A DNA stretch of 64,000 nt, taken from Tethya wilhelma (taxonomy: Eukaryota; Porifera; Demospongiae; Tethyida; Tethyidae). The DNA lies in NCBI GenBank assembly GCA_964030475.1, contig CAXIPT010000013.1:181408-245407 (forward strand), read 5' to 3'. Position numbers and translations under genes: made by a program. The notes beneath the pieces are model-generated. The model did no database searches. It was not told the origin of the DNA and saw nothing but the letters and a program-made list of their open reading frames with translations. Of the stretch, positions 18,432-29,436 are shown piece after piece; position 1 is the stretch's first letter; the number at the start of each line of letters is the position of its first letter.

Positions 18432-21353
18432 ATGGCAAGAGTTCTAAGAAAAAAGAAGCTTGTTTCCACTGGTACTTTGTCATTTCCAGTGATTCTCAGT
18501 CTCTCTGTCATCAGTGGACCTATTTTGGCGCCAATTGGTGGGTGGGCTCAAGGTAATAACCTCACCTCTCTGGAGCTGGAGAGCTACAAACATGCAGATA
18601 AGTTGATGCAGATCTATTACACTGGTCTTTTACACGTTCAAATACATGAAAATATGTTTATGGATAAGCTGAGACATTGGGATGCCTTTTCACGAATATC
18701 ACATGTACAGAGCAATGTGAAGGCATCAAAACGAACAAAAAGATATGGCGTGAAGAAGATTAACATTGGGGGCTTTTTTGTCAGCCTGTTTATGTATATT
18801 TGCCTAGCTGGAAGTGGTGTATTGTCATTTGTATTGAGCTTACTTTCGTTCAGTCTCATGATTATGAATGTGATCCCTTTCCTTTTTGTGGTCATGTGCT
18901 TTACTCTCGCTATGCTTCAATGGAAGCTATGCATTATTCAAAGTCTTGTGGTTTCACCTCAAGGAGGAAAGCATCTGTGGCAATACACCCAAGGAAGCGT
19001 TATACCCAATCTACACAGGTGTGTATTTTTCTGGAAAATCACTGTTTATGCCAAGGCCTGTATCTCACATGCAATCTCTAGCTTGCGGACCATCATAACT
19101 GCAAAGTTATTAATGTCCGGTGATGTTGAGACTAATCCTGGACCCCTTGCTGATAACCCACCAAAACGTCCAGATGATCAAGGTAAAGACAGTCCAGATA
19201 GCTCATATTTACAGTCTGAACTGAACTCTGCTTCTAGTTTAGAGTCTAGTCATCAACCAAGTACAAATGGCTATGGTCAAACACATTCCTCTACTCCCAC
19301 AGCAAATGGGGTAACAACTAAACCACCAGTTAGCGAAGAAGGAGTTGTAGAGAGAATAATAATAGAATCTGATGCTTTATCACCCCTAGACCAGTTACCA
19401 TCAGATAATATTCCTTTCAGTGAAGAAAATGGTCCAGCAGAAACCAGTCCAATTGATTCTCCAGTGTCTCGCCCTGATGAACCAGTGAATGTATCCTTTT
19501 GGTTTAGTGAAGAAGGCACCATACAAGACTTTCCTTCATCGTACGTCATAGCACGTTCAGAAACTGCTCATGGAATACAAATTGATGACGAAGGAGAAGG
19601 AGAGAAACCGCATTATGTATTCACATCACCTTCAGTGGCTGTGCATCAGGCTGTTCGTCCTGAATCAGTTAAACCAAAGTATAAATTTCTTAAAAAGGAT
19701 CAAGTACATACATTTTGTGAAGCAAACAAGTGCTACAGAAACGAAGAAGCATATGAAGTGACCAGGTCAGATGGCTCAATATTCTATAAGTGTGCACTAT
19801 GTCACTCAGAGACGAAAAAAATTTGCAATAGTCATATTATTCCAGATTGTATTTGGAAACTCTTCCAAGAAGTTCATAACTGTGCCAGTGTTCGCGTACA
19901 AACTGTTTTTGATGCCAATGCGCATAAAATAGCTTACACTAAGGCATTGACACATAAAATTTTATGTGAAACATGTGAACAAAACTCAAGTCTATCAGAA
20001 AGGAATCTGAAACATCTCTATGCTCACATACTAGCATCAAAGCATAAGCTTAAGAAAACACACAATATTATTTGCTATGAAGATGATGACGATTGGCTTT
20101 GGTATGTACTTGCAAACATCATGTTTCGTGGTCTTCTGGTTAATGTTGATCTTACTGAAGAACTTTTTCAGAATGAGGAGTTTGAAGAGGCATTTTTTTA
20201 CTTGTGGGTGTACTGCAACCAACCCAAATCACGCCATATAAAAACAAATTTGAAATTGTTCCTGTATCCAGACCGAATAAAATCTAAGAATGATAGTATT
20301 GTTTGGTTGTATCCATTCGAACTGCTTATCAGAATGCCACACTATACAGAGTTGATTGGTTGTAAAGAAACTGGATTCTTTCTCTACACAAAGTTTGACT
20401 GTTTTCACGTGGTGCTTCCCATTGGAAAAACAGTATTCCAGCTCTACAAGAATGGACTTACTTTGAAAAAGTTTGAACATGACTCACATACCACTGGTAT
20501 TTTGAGGTTAGCAGACCTTCCACAGACAGGACTCTTCAAACGAGACAGAGTGGATACGTGGTTACCACATTCATTTCCGAGTGAACTTATGGAATGGAAC
20601 ATTCAGCAATACGGACTCTACCTTCTGGTGGTTTGGAGAAACCATCAAGTACACTGTCAACATCAATTTATCATAGTTAGAAGCAATAATGTCTCAGACC
20701 TTAGTGGTCAAACATCTTGTGACATTTCTGAACAACAAACAAGTGATGATGATAATCCAAAAATGCCAGAAAGAGTTGAACTAGTAGTATTAAAACAAGA
20801 CAAACACACCTACATTAAGCTGATCGATGAAGCAAAAAAGCATTCACCTCTACGGTGGGCATCAGACTTCATTTCCAGAGAAAAAGAGCAGTGTGCTCAA
20901 ATGGAAAATGTAACCTGTGAAAACACAGAGTTCAAAGAAGAACGGGACAAGATTGCAACATTAATATCAAAGGGATTCAGGGACATGCAAATACATAATG
21001 ATTCAACTCAAGTGGAATTTATGAAATTACCAGCAAGGATAAAGCGATTTATCAATGAATGTGTTTTGATGAAGACTCAACACAAGAAACAAATGGATGC
21101 AGAACGAGAGCGATCTTCAAAGAAAGTAAAGCAACTAGAGGATAAGCTACAATTTCATGTTAAATTAGCAAGCAGGCAGCCACCACGTAGACACTCCTCA
21201 ATAAATGAGCAACTTAAGGAACTTCTACGTGGTTTTTCAGATTTATTCTGTTCTTTTTTAGTATTGTTCTTCATGATTTTAGCATCATCCTCACTCTACT
21301 ATTATATTTTGCCTTTCGTATGGTACAGTGTACATGTTTTACTAACTGTATAA
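18432..21353 (+). CDS. 2A-split membrane / HNH-like zinc protein, paralogue D
   Basis: A single exon encoding 973 aa from the conserved ATG at 18432. An in-frame ATG at 18387 would add 15 residues that the other copies do not share. The first 237 residues carry the membrane segments and end in SGDVETNPGP (19116-19145). The 736-aa soluble part has C454-x2-C457, SHIIP with H468, C512-x2-C515, FRGLLVNVDL, FLYTKFDCFHVVLPIGK and a coiled coil. Unlike A-C it ends in a strongly hydrophobic stretch of about 30 residues after an arginine (FLVLFFMILASSS...), which would act as a tail anchor. The soluble product of this copy may therefore be membrane-bound. It is closest to C in the C-terminal two thirds. 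Confidence 0.9.
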   Translation: MARVLRKKKLVSTGTLSFPVILSLSVISGPILAPIGGWAQGNNLTSLELESYKHADKLMQIYYTGLLHVQIHENMFMDKLRHWDAFSRISHVQSNVKASKRTKRYGVKKINIGGFFVSLFMYICLAGSGVLSFVLSLLSFSLMIMNVIPFLFVVMCFTLAMLQWKLCIIQSLVVSPQGGKHLWQYTQGSVIPNLHRCVFFWKITVYAKACISHAISSLRTIITAKLLMSGDVETNPGPLADNPPKRPDDQGKDSPDSSYLQSELNSASSLESSHQPSTNGYGQTHSSTPTANGVTTKPPVSEEGVVERIIIESDALSPLDQLPSDNIPFSEENGPAETSPIDSPVSRPDEPVNVSFWFSEEGTIQDFPSSYVIARSETAHGIQIDDEGEGEKPHYVFTSPSVAVHQAVRPESVKPKYKFLKKDQVHTFCEANKCYRNEEAYEVTRSDGSIFYKCALCHSETKKICNSHIIPDCIWKLFQEVHNCASVRVQTVFDANAHKIAYTKALTHKILCETCEQNSSLSERNLKHLYAHILASKHKLKKTHNIICYEDDDDWLWYVLANIMFRGLLVNVDLTEELFQNEEFEEAFFYLWVYCNQPKSRHIKTNLKLFLYPDRIKSKNDSIVWLYPFELLIRMPHYTELIGCKETGFFLYTKFDCFHVVLPIGKTVFQLYKNGLTLKKFEHDSHTTGILRLADLPQTGLFKRDRVDTWLPHSFPSELMEWNIQQYGLYLLVVWRNHQVHCQHQFIIVRSNNVSDLSGQTSCDISEQQTSDDDNPKMPERVELVVLKQDKHTYIKLIDEAKKHSPLRWASDFISREKEQCAQMENVTCENTEFKEERDKIATLISKGFRDMQIHNDSTQVEFMKLPARIKRFINECVLMKTQHKKQMDAERERSSKKVKQLEDKLQFHVKLASRQPPRRHSSINEQLKELLRGFSDLFCSFLVLFFMILASSSLYYYILPFVWYSVHVLLTV
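19116..19145 (+). other. 2A ribosome-skipping motif, gene D
   Basis: Encodes SGDVETNPGP. Skipping is expected between G237 and P238. Confidence 0.9.
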
Positions 21354-21620
21354 TAACTATAATTATTATTGAGTTTGCTTATGGTAGAAATGTAAAATGT
21401 CTTAATTAAAGAGAGATGAGATAATATATACAAGATATTGTACTTTATCGCTAGCAGAATTTTTGTGAAACAAAGACAAACTCCTGACAAAAATTGAGAA
21501 GATTTGAGATTACGTGAATACAGGAATGGCCAAATCACACAATGTATTATAGTATAATTGTGCAAAAAATAATTCTGATGTTGACCATAATATGTGCATG
21601 GTTTACCCTCTAGTTTTATT

Positions 21621-23923
21621 CTACCACATAGCTCCTTCTTTTTTGTGTGCTTTTGCCATTTCCAAAATTGCCTATTATTTGTGCACATGTGAAGACAGTG
21701 TTGTTATCACTTGATCTTAAGATTCAAACAATTTTACTGCAATGTCACTCACTGCAACTCTAGCCTTCTCTTTGGCTTCATAATCTGATATTTTCTGAGC
21801 AGCTGCCTCAGCTCTGTGCTGCCTGTTAGGACACCACACTTACATAACATGTGCTATCACTATCACCCTACCCACCCACCTCTGTTCATGACGCAATCGT
21901 ATCTTGTCTTTGATATCACCTCTCGGTCCCATTAGTGTCGAATCAGCAACATCTAGATTGAAGAAGAAGCAACTAATGTCTCAACAATAAATCTTATCAA
22001 ACTATAATTTCAATCATCATGGATCGACTGATACAGTTAGAGAAAATTGAGCAGAAATATACTCTCACTGACCTGGACTGGCTTCTCTGGCTCTTCTCTG
22101 CTCATTCTTGACTCTTTTCTTCTCAATCCTGGCCTCCCTACCTGTGGCTTTAGGGAGCAGCTCATCTAAGACCTACATACCAATATCCATACACACACAC
22201 ATTCAAATTGTGCTATGTATATCACGTGCTATGTATGCATAGAATTGTTCACACAATCACTCACCATTTCCTGGTGTTTTCTGAGCTCCTTTCTCCCTTT
22301 CTTCAGTCTCTCCCTCTCAGCCAACTGTCTCTCTTCCCTTTCAAAAACATCTTCACTTCTACTGGGTCCCTAACATTATGTGCACACATACACACACATA
22401 ACCACATTATCAGCAGAAACCTCACTATCACAACTATAGAGAGACATACATTCACCACAACATATGATAAAATAGCAAACATAAGCGGCTTGAAGTTTAC
22501 AACACAAGCCAAAGGAAGGTATGGGGAATGGGAATGGAATTATGTGTACCTGAGAGGGTCCCATTCTCGGTCCAATAGAGGGTCCAATCATAGCTCCACT
22601 AGTCGACTGTGCCTGTCCCGGTAGCTGAGGACCAATGAGGTGTGGTCTACCACCACCACCACCAGGTGCAGCTGCCCCTCCTCCTCTTGAGCTCTCTCCA
22701 TCGTCCTCATCTCTGACGGCACTGGCAGTCCACGAGGAGACACTCTCTCTCATTGTCTTCAGCTCACCGGAGTCAATCCCTGAGGCAAACTAGAGGATGG
22801 AATAAAAACCTAAGATCACATCTAGCTCTCCTTTAACTCAATAACCATGCATTGCTCGTCCTATAAGAGGATGGGCACCTTCTTCTACCTCTTTACCTTC
22901 CATTTGTATTTTGACTGTGAGTCGTGTCCAACTGATGCTGTTTCAATGCCTTTATAGTACTTCTGTAAATTACACAAATGAGGAGTGAGTACATGCATAT
23001 TTATTATTGGTCTGGGTTATTAATACACACCTTCTTTAATAAACCACTGTTCCATTTATCCACAAATTTCTTGAAAAGTTTTCTTGAATCCTCTGATGTA
23101 AGATCATTGAAGAACTTCCCTCTCTAAAGAAAATGCACAGAACAAAGAAATTCAAAATGAAACTGATTTGAAACACAGATGTGTCGCTGTTAAACATAGT
23201 GCATAGATTTGACATACACGATGTCCAAACCTCATTCGACAGCCATGTTCTGAATTCAGCACTCTTTCTAAAGTAGTCGTCCATTGAAATCTTTTCTACA
23301 TAGCAACAAAAACAAAACTGCAAGATAACAACACTCAGTGTGAGGTCCTCAAAAAGTACCATCCATCTTCCTCACCTTGCTTGGATTTCTTCTTGGCCTT
23401 CTTTTTACTCTCAGAGTCTCTTCTCTCTTTCTTACGTTTTGTAGAATCCTTCGACTTTCTCCGTTTCTCTTTATGCCTCTTCAAACTCTCTTGCTCTCTC
23501 TTCTTCTTGTGTTTGTGCCCGCCATGACGTTCACCATCACTCGACCGACGAGCCTTCTTTGATCTTGGTCTCTGTTCTTCCTCAGAGCTCTCACCCTCAC
23601 TGTCAGAGTCAGTCTCAGTGTAGGAGCCATCAGTGCTTGAGGTCTGAGATGATGAATCATCTTCACTGTCTTCATCACTACTGCTGTAGTGAGAGCGATG
23701 ATGCTTGCGCTTCTTAGTTTTTGATGATTTACTCCTAAAGTTTGTGTATGGATAAAGTACTGGAATAAGTGCATAGCATCAAGAGTACTAGCATCACACA
23801 TGCACTAGCTAGCTCATATACTTGCAGAATTGCCATGCAACCTTTTCAAAATTATTCATTGCATGCACATACACTTGTAATATAGACACTCTGTCTAGTG
23901 AGTGTATAGCCATACCTCTCCAT
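21621..23923 (-). CDS. SCI1-family nuclear protein (style cell-cycle inhibitor 1-like)
   Basis: Eleven exons, 409 aa. Exons on the minus strand: 23916-23923, 23376-23734, 23231-23295, 23031-23123, 22897-22962, 22550-22789, 22265-22369, 22073-22172, 21880-21952, 21753-21822, 21621-21671. All phases agree. The first coding exon carries only 8 nt (Met-Glu plus two bases). Residues 4-120 are Lys/Arg/Ser/Asp/Glu-rich and likely nuclear. Residues 123-197 hold the conserved core (DYFRKSAEFRTWL, FFNDLTSEDSRKLF, KWNSGLLKKYYKGI). Residues 198-277 are Gly-rich with IGPQLPGQ and GPSIGPRMG. The C-terminus is basic and helical with LLPKATGREARIEKKR and DSTLMG, also typical of the SCI1 family. Family members are nuclear proteins linked to cell-cycle or RNA work; the role in animals is not established. 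It is head-to-head with CSTF2, 158 bp apart. Confidence 0.75.
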
Positions 23924-24081
23924 CTAGCTTGCTGCTTTGCTCAGTGGTTGTTTTGTAAAGGGGGTGTTTGTAGGTGCGCTTCAATTAGAATTCACCGGGT
24001 GCGCGTTAAATAGAAATTTAAGCAACTTGCACGTGGAGTGTTGTTTTGGAGAAGAAGTATAAAGCTACAAATTTTGCATCA
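23924..24081. promoter_or_regulatory. Bidirectional promoter, SCI1-like / CSTF2
   Basis: Only 158 bp separate the two start codons on opposite strands, so the core promoters must overlap. No TATA box is evident at an expected position for both. Confidence 0.5.
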
Positions 24082-25757
24082 ATGGCAGGCATGCACGGTC
24101 GTGGAGGCATTCGTCCTCCTTTCAACCGTCATGGTCCACCTCTTGGCGAAGATCCTGCAAGAGACAAAGCCATGAGGTCCATCTTTGGTGAGTGAAAAGT
24201 GAACATACTGTACTTTCTAATCTTCATATTAAATGTTTATGTGAACATATTGCTCTTTTTACAGTTGCCAACATTGCATTTGAGACTACAGAAGAACAAT
24301 TGAGAGCAGTTCTCAGTGAAGTTGGCCCAGTTGTCAACCTCAAGTAAGTTCAAATTATATTAAAAAAAGTCTGTTTGAAATCTTAATCCCAATTATTGCA
24401 CACTGATGTCTCCAACCATCAGATTGATTTACGACCCTGCTACTGGCAAACCAAGAGGCTTTGGTTTCTGTGAGTATGAAGATGCAGAGACTGCCATGAG
24501 TGCTGTAAGGAACCTAGCAGGTAGGGAGCTCAATGGACGCCCTCTTAGGATAGACAGCGCTTCGAATGCACCTGGTGGGGAAGGGGTGAAGAGCACTTTA
24601 AATTTAGGAGCAGGTGGTCCCATTGAGGTACATGTGTGCTTATGTGTGATGTCTATATATCATTACATTGTAGCTAATAGTTAATAGACTTTTTTTTTTC
24701 TTCCAACAGCCTCCAACTTATGGTGCTCCAGTGCCTCCTGAAAATGCTCCTGAAGTGATTACAAAGGCAGTGGCTAGTTTACCGCCCGAACAAATGTTTG
24801 AACTCATGAAACAGATGAAGTGGTTCATCCAGCACAACCCTCAAGAAGCCAGACAGCTCCTCCTCCATAATCCTCAGCTGGCCTACGCCCTCCTTCAAGC
24901 CCAGGTGGTGATGAAGATAGTTGACGTGGAAACGGCTCAAAAGTTGCTTCATCGTGCTCCAAGAGGTCCGACTCTTTCGTCAACGGGATCTCAAGGTCCC
25001 CCTCCTCCTTCCTCGCACGAGCAGACACGCCCACCACCACCGTCGTCTCAACCATCAGGAGGGTTCCGTGAGAGAGAACACTTTCAGAGTGGCCCCCCAC
25101 CACCACGAGGGGGAGAGAGAGGGGGGTATGGCGGACCCCCTCCCCCTAAACATGAACACTTTAGTGGAAGAATGATGGTAAATTACTAACTCATGACATT
25201 TTATTGGGAATATCAATATCATCTTAATTGCAGGCTCCTCCCCCTCCCCATGGTGGTGGTGGTGGACCTCGTGGGGGTCCTTACAGTGGTCCCCCTCCCC
25301 CCAGAGGGGGTCACCATGGTGGAGAGCCAAGTCACATGAGACCTCATCCAGGGGGTGGAGGAGGAGGAGGACCCCCTCATCCCTCCAGGGGGGATCAGGA
25401 CAGAATGTCACCACAAGACCAAGAGAAGGTAACAAAAAAAGGTTAAATTTGTAGAGAACTGTAAATTGGAAATTTTCACTGTAGCTTATTAGGCACTACT
25501 ATGTAGTGTACAACAGCTCAAAGATGAGTTTAGTTTTAAAGGTAAACTAGTATATGGGTTATGGTGCTAAGTGCCTCTTGGTGGCAGCACAAGATGTGTG
25601 AGATAGAATATAATGATCATCTCAATCTCTTGTTCTTTTTCAGGCTGCACTGATCATGCAAGTGTTGAGTTTAACGGACGAGCAGATTCGTCTCCTCCCT
25701 CCAGACCAACAGAGCAGCATCCTCAAACTGAAAGAACAAATAGCTAGGACCTCATGA
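24082..25757 (+). CDS. CSTF2: Cleavage stimulation factor subunit 2 (CstF-64)
   Basis: Six exons, 388 aa: 24082-24187, 24265-24343, 24423-24627, 24710-25177, 25234-25428, 25644-25757, with consistent phases. CstF-64 binds the GU-rich element downstream of poly(A) sites and promotes 3'-end cleavage of pre-mRNA in the nucleus. An RRM spans about residues 33-110 (RNP2-like FVANIAF, RNP1 RGFGFCEY). The hinge domain follows at about 125-195 (ASLPPEQMFELMKQMK, NPQLAYALLQAQVVMKIVD), where CstF-77 and symplekin bind. A Pro/Gly-rich stretch comes next, then the C-terminal helical domain (LSLTDEQIRLLPPDQQ). It is shorter than the 577-aa human protein and lacks its MEAR(A/G) repeats. Confidence 0.95.
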
Positions 25758-25965
25758 CAATGACATCATCATTTATACTTGTACACGATAGTGCATCATC
25801 AAAACTCACTGAGTAACCCCCTGTAATAATAAAATTATGATTCAATATCGTGAATTCACAGTACAAAAATTTGATATTAGTTTAAAGTAAAAATAAGTAC
25901 AAAATACACTACTACACACAAAAGTCTTCAGCTAATATTGTGATGTACACACACAGTAAACAAAA

Positions 25966-28900
25966 TCATGGAAAGAGAGGTTTATCTTCTCCCACACACA
26001 CAAAGCTGCTCCAGTAAATGTAGTGAGAGTAGGATGTTTCTTCTCTGATCTTTCTCTTGGCAAAGTACAAAGCCTCTGAGGGACGAACTCCACTCTTCAA
26101 GGCGGCTTCGTAAAAATACATCGCAAACTGTTGAGCGGTATCATCAACAATCTGCCACAGTGTTGCAATCACTGTCTCCGCTCCCGCCGAACGAAACGCT
26201 TGAGCCAAACTGTTGACCGTCTCACCATAGCTGTACAGCCCATACGAAGACACACAGGTAGAGAGAAACACTATACGAGTGCCTTTCAAGTTCATACCGC
26301 AGGCTGCTAGCGAAGTGAGCTCGCCGGTTCCAGCCTCCGGTACCACTTGTGCGTGGTTTCCTCTCCGGAAAGTGTTTGAGCCGGCAAGGAGGAGGCCGGA
26401 CAGGGTGTCGTCCCAGAAGGAGCTGCGACAGCCCCGTCGGTAGGGATTGGAGAACCCGTGTGTCGAAAAGTGGAGGATAAACGGTGATTTGAGCTGAAGG
26501 ACAGCCATCATTGTGGCATCATCTTTCATTAAATCGGCTATTTTTATCGGAACGGTCGATTTCTCTAGCACTTTTCGTATTTCTTTTGCTTCAGTTTCTG
26601 CTCCGGAGAGAGATTCTGCTAGTGTAGCACCGCTTGCAGGGGTCTCTGAAAACAGTGATGCAAATCCTTGTACGAGTGACCCCCACAGACCCGACCCCGC
26701 TGCTGGTGTTGGCATTGCAGGGTCAAAGTTCGGAGCAGCTACAATGACACATTCTTTGGATGTTGGATCTTGAGTGGAATCTGTTTGATGACTTGCCAAG
26801 GGGTACTCAATGTTCACTAGATCGTACGCTGATTGTTTCAGCTGTTCTTGTGTGCTAGGTGGAGATTCATTCTTTTCTTGTTCTTTTGAGAGTGTTTCAT
26901 AAACAGCTGCTACAGCTACTGCAACCAGGTGTCGAAGAAGCTCTCTGGACGAAGAGAGGTACGATATGGTGGTTTTCTCTCCCAGTGTTTCACCGTCTTC
27001 AAATAGGAGTAGTTCAAGTGGTAGAACGCTAAGTGACATATCGGGACACATGAACACGTGCTTCGTGTTTGGGCTATCAAGCAATGCTTGTACATCTGCA
27101 GGAAGCATGAGGTCACACAGCTCTCGAGAGTCTGTGAATACTTCCTGTTCGGATTTTGGATCGGACAGCATTTCGGACCACTTCATGGATAATGGAAGGA
27201 TTCTTTTGAAATCGACGGAATAGACCAGAGGTATTTCCTTCCCTGGACGCAGTACAACCAGCACTCCAGTCAAGCCTACTGACGTTCCGTTGTCACTTTC
27301 TCCCTCTCTCTCGATACAATACTCCAGAATAAGCTGGTGCGGTTTGAGAACACTTTGAACCTGTTCGTAAGATTGCTTGAGAAGACATGGAAGTACATAC
27401 TGGCCCTTCTCTTCAAGGAATTGTTTCATCTCTTTCTTATGCTGCTCGGTGAGCTGCAACAGAGTGCCTTGATCAAGTGTTGCATCCACTCTCATTTGCT
27501 GGATCACTTGAAAGGTCTTCACGTAATGTTTCCCAAGCCCAAGCTGAATGAGAATAGCTCGAAATTCTGAGTAAATGCATTTCCACTTGACGACAATATC
27601 TGCAGCAATCTTCTTGTCAATGGGCACAAAAGAACACACATTCTGCACCATCATGGTCTGGGGTGTGTGGAAGAACATCCCTGCATCATCGAGACTGAAT
27701 GTGCTGTTTGCGATTCGTTGCTGGAGCAAGTTCAAGTAGATTGTTTCTCCAACTTTGCATGCTTCCGTGGCCATTTCAATCTCTCCTATGTCCAATAGCG
27801 AACCTATACATGTATTGAATAATCTCACGTGATTAAACTGAAATCAATGTAACATTGCGTTACTTACCAACACAACAGAGTAGATCCTGAGCGTACTCAT
27901 GTGAGAACTCTCTGATCGAAGCTGATTCCAAATTGTCCTTCAACACTTCCAGTTTTCCTTTGGCATACTTTTTCAGTTGCTCACGATCAGCACCTCCGAT
28001 CCTGCTCACTGCTTTGCCACTGAGAGGAGCATACTCCACTGGATCAAACTTGGGCTTCTCACTGAGTCGAATTTGTGCTAGAGAAATGGAAACTGTGGCT
28101 CTATCGGTGACATCTTTTGTAGCATCATCAGTTGGACAGAATTTCAGCAATTCTTCCAGCTTAGCTATGCATTCTCGGCCAAATTTAATATCCTCTTGTG
28201 TAAAGACGTAGTTGCTCGTACTAAAAGCCTCTAGGAGCTCCTTGTACACTGCAACGTGCTGTAGAAGGTAGACAGGACCGGAAAGAAGGGGTTTCTCAAA
28301 GAATGGGAGGCATCCTTGGCACGAAGTCTGAGTGACACTCTGATCGGAGTTGAGGACGTTGAGTGATATACAGCGGGCATTTATTGCGATCATGATCAAG
28401 CTAATGATCGGACTGATAATGGGATACAAAATGTGATCAACATCCGTGTCGAGCCACGTGGAGAATTCCACAGATTTTTCCAGAAAAACTGCTACAACTG
28501 CTTGAGGTACCCTGGAGATAGACGGATCGGTTTGTGAAGCTAAAGTAAATGCAGCTAGCCATGGCATTGAATGTGCAGTGGCTGGTTCGTGTCCAAACAG
28601 CTGAAGTATCCGATCGAGCTCCTGAAAGAGAGAACGAGCACAAGAAGCAATGAAACCGACTTCAACACCAGTCGTAGTGAATTCCAGCCGACACAAAAGG
28701 ATATTTAGGAAGATTGTGAGGTATTCGTTGGAGAGGATTCTACAACCTTTCGGCAGTACGTCATCTCGTGGGAGACCAATTTCTTGCAGTATTCCATCTA
28801 TTTTCTCTTTGAGGAGAGAGTCACTTGCTTCCAACCACTGTTCGACACAGCTTCGACATATCGTATCACTGCCTCTAAGTTTATACCCCTGTTCGGCAGC

Positions 28901-29179
28901 AGTCAGAGCTTGGCTACTCTCTCCCAGACCAACCAACGCCACACTCTTCCTGAGATAACCACGAGCAAAGTTGGGAGCCAATTCAATACACTTGTTGGCA
29001 TCTTGAAGAGCAGAGTCAAACTGATTTAGCTTTGAGTAGGCAAGGCTTCGGTTGCTGTACGCTGTGTGGCTAGTAGGATCCACACTCAGGGCAGACGTGT
29101 AGTGGATAGCTGCATCTTTGTAGTTCTTCTGTCGAATACATTCGTTTCCTTTCTCCTTCAGTTCATCATGAGCCATCAT
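25966..29179 (-). CDS. TPR-CHAT protein (separase-like peptidase fold)
   Basis: Two exons, 27868-29179 and 25966-27803, joined by a 64-nt phase-1 intron; 1,049 aa. I took the ATG at 29179 because the longer frame starts at GTG. Residues 4-105 form three TPR repeats of the HOP/SGT type. Clamp-like residues are visible (KEKGNE, SNRSLAY, RGYLRKS), so binding of Hsp70/Hsp90 C-termini is plausible. The long middle is helical and unassigned. The C-terminal ~330 residues match a CHAT domain (caspase clan CD): the His box is LHFSTHGF with H886 and the Cys box is FLSTCVSSYG with C954, followed by SLAQAFRSAGAETVIATLW. Both catalytic residues are present, so it may be an active protease. The substrate is unknown; related TPR-CHAT proteins act in bacterial defence. 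Confidence 0.88.
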
Positions 29180-29436
29180 CCTCACCCTTAGCTAGGAAAC
29201 TAATTGTAGGGGTTTTCTCATTCATACGCGCATGCTCAGTAAAACAGTACATGCACAGCAGAAAAATTATGTAAAACAGACGTCATAACTCAGTATAAGA
29301 GAATGATTGAGATGTATTGTCTATAGATTAATAATAGAAATAAGAATCTAATAAGATTTCTAATTATTAATATATAGAAAATTTTATACAATCATGAATT
29401 GACTGAAAAGCTAAAAACAATCATCACAATATTATG
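29180..29436. other. Spacer, TPR-CHAT 5' end to MEAF6 3' end
   Basis: Holds the TPR-CHAT upstream region, with GCGCATGCTC near 29229, and AT-rich sequence. No gene is seen. Confidence 0.5.

Noticed and set aside
1653..21353. Viral or retrotransposon identity for the 2A genes
   Set aside because: 2A motifs are common in viruses and some retrotransposons, but no polymerase, protease, capsid, reverse transcriptase, endonuclease or LTR is seen; four expressed-looking host-style genes with a shared promoter fit better.
27838..27867. A 30-nt intron in the TPR-CHAT gene
   Set aside because: It has GT and AG but puts the next exon out of frame with an immediate stop; the 64-nt alternative ending at 27804 keeps the frame.
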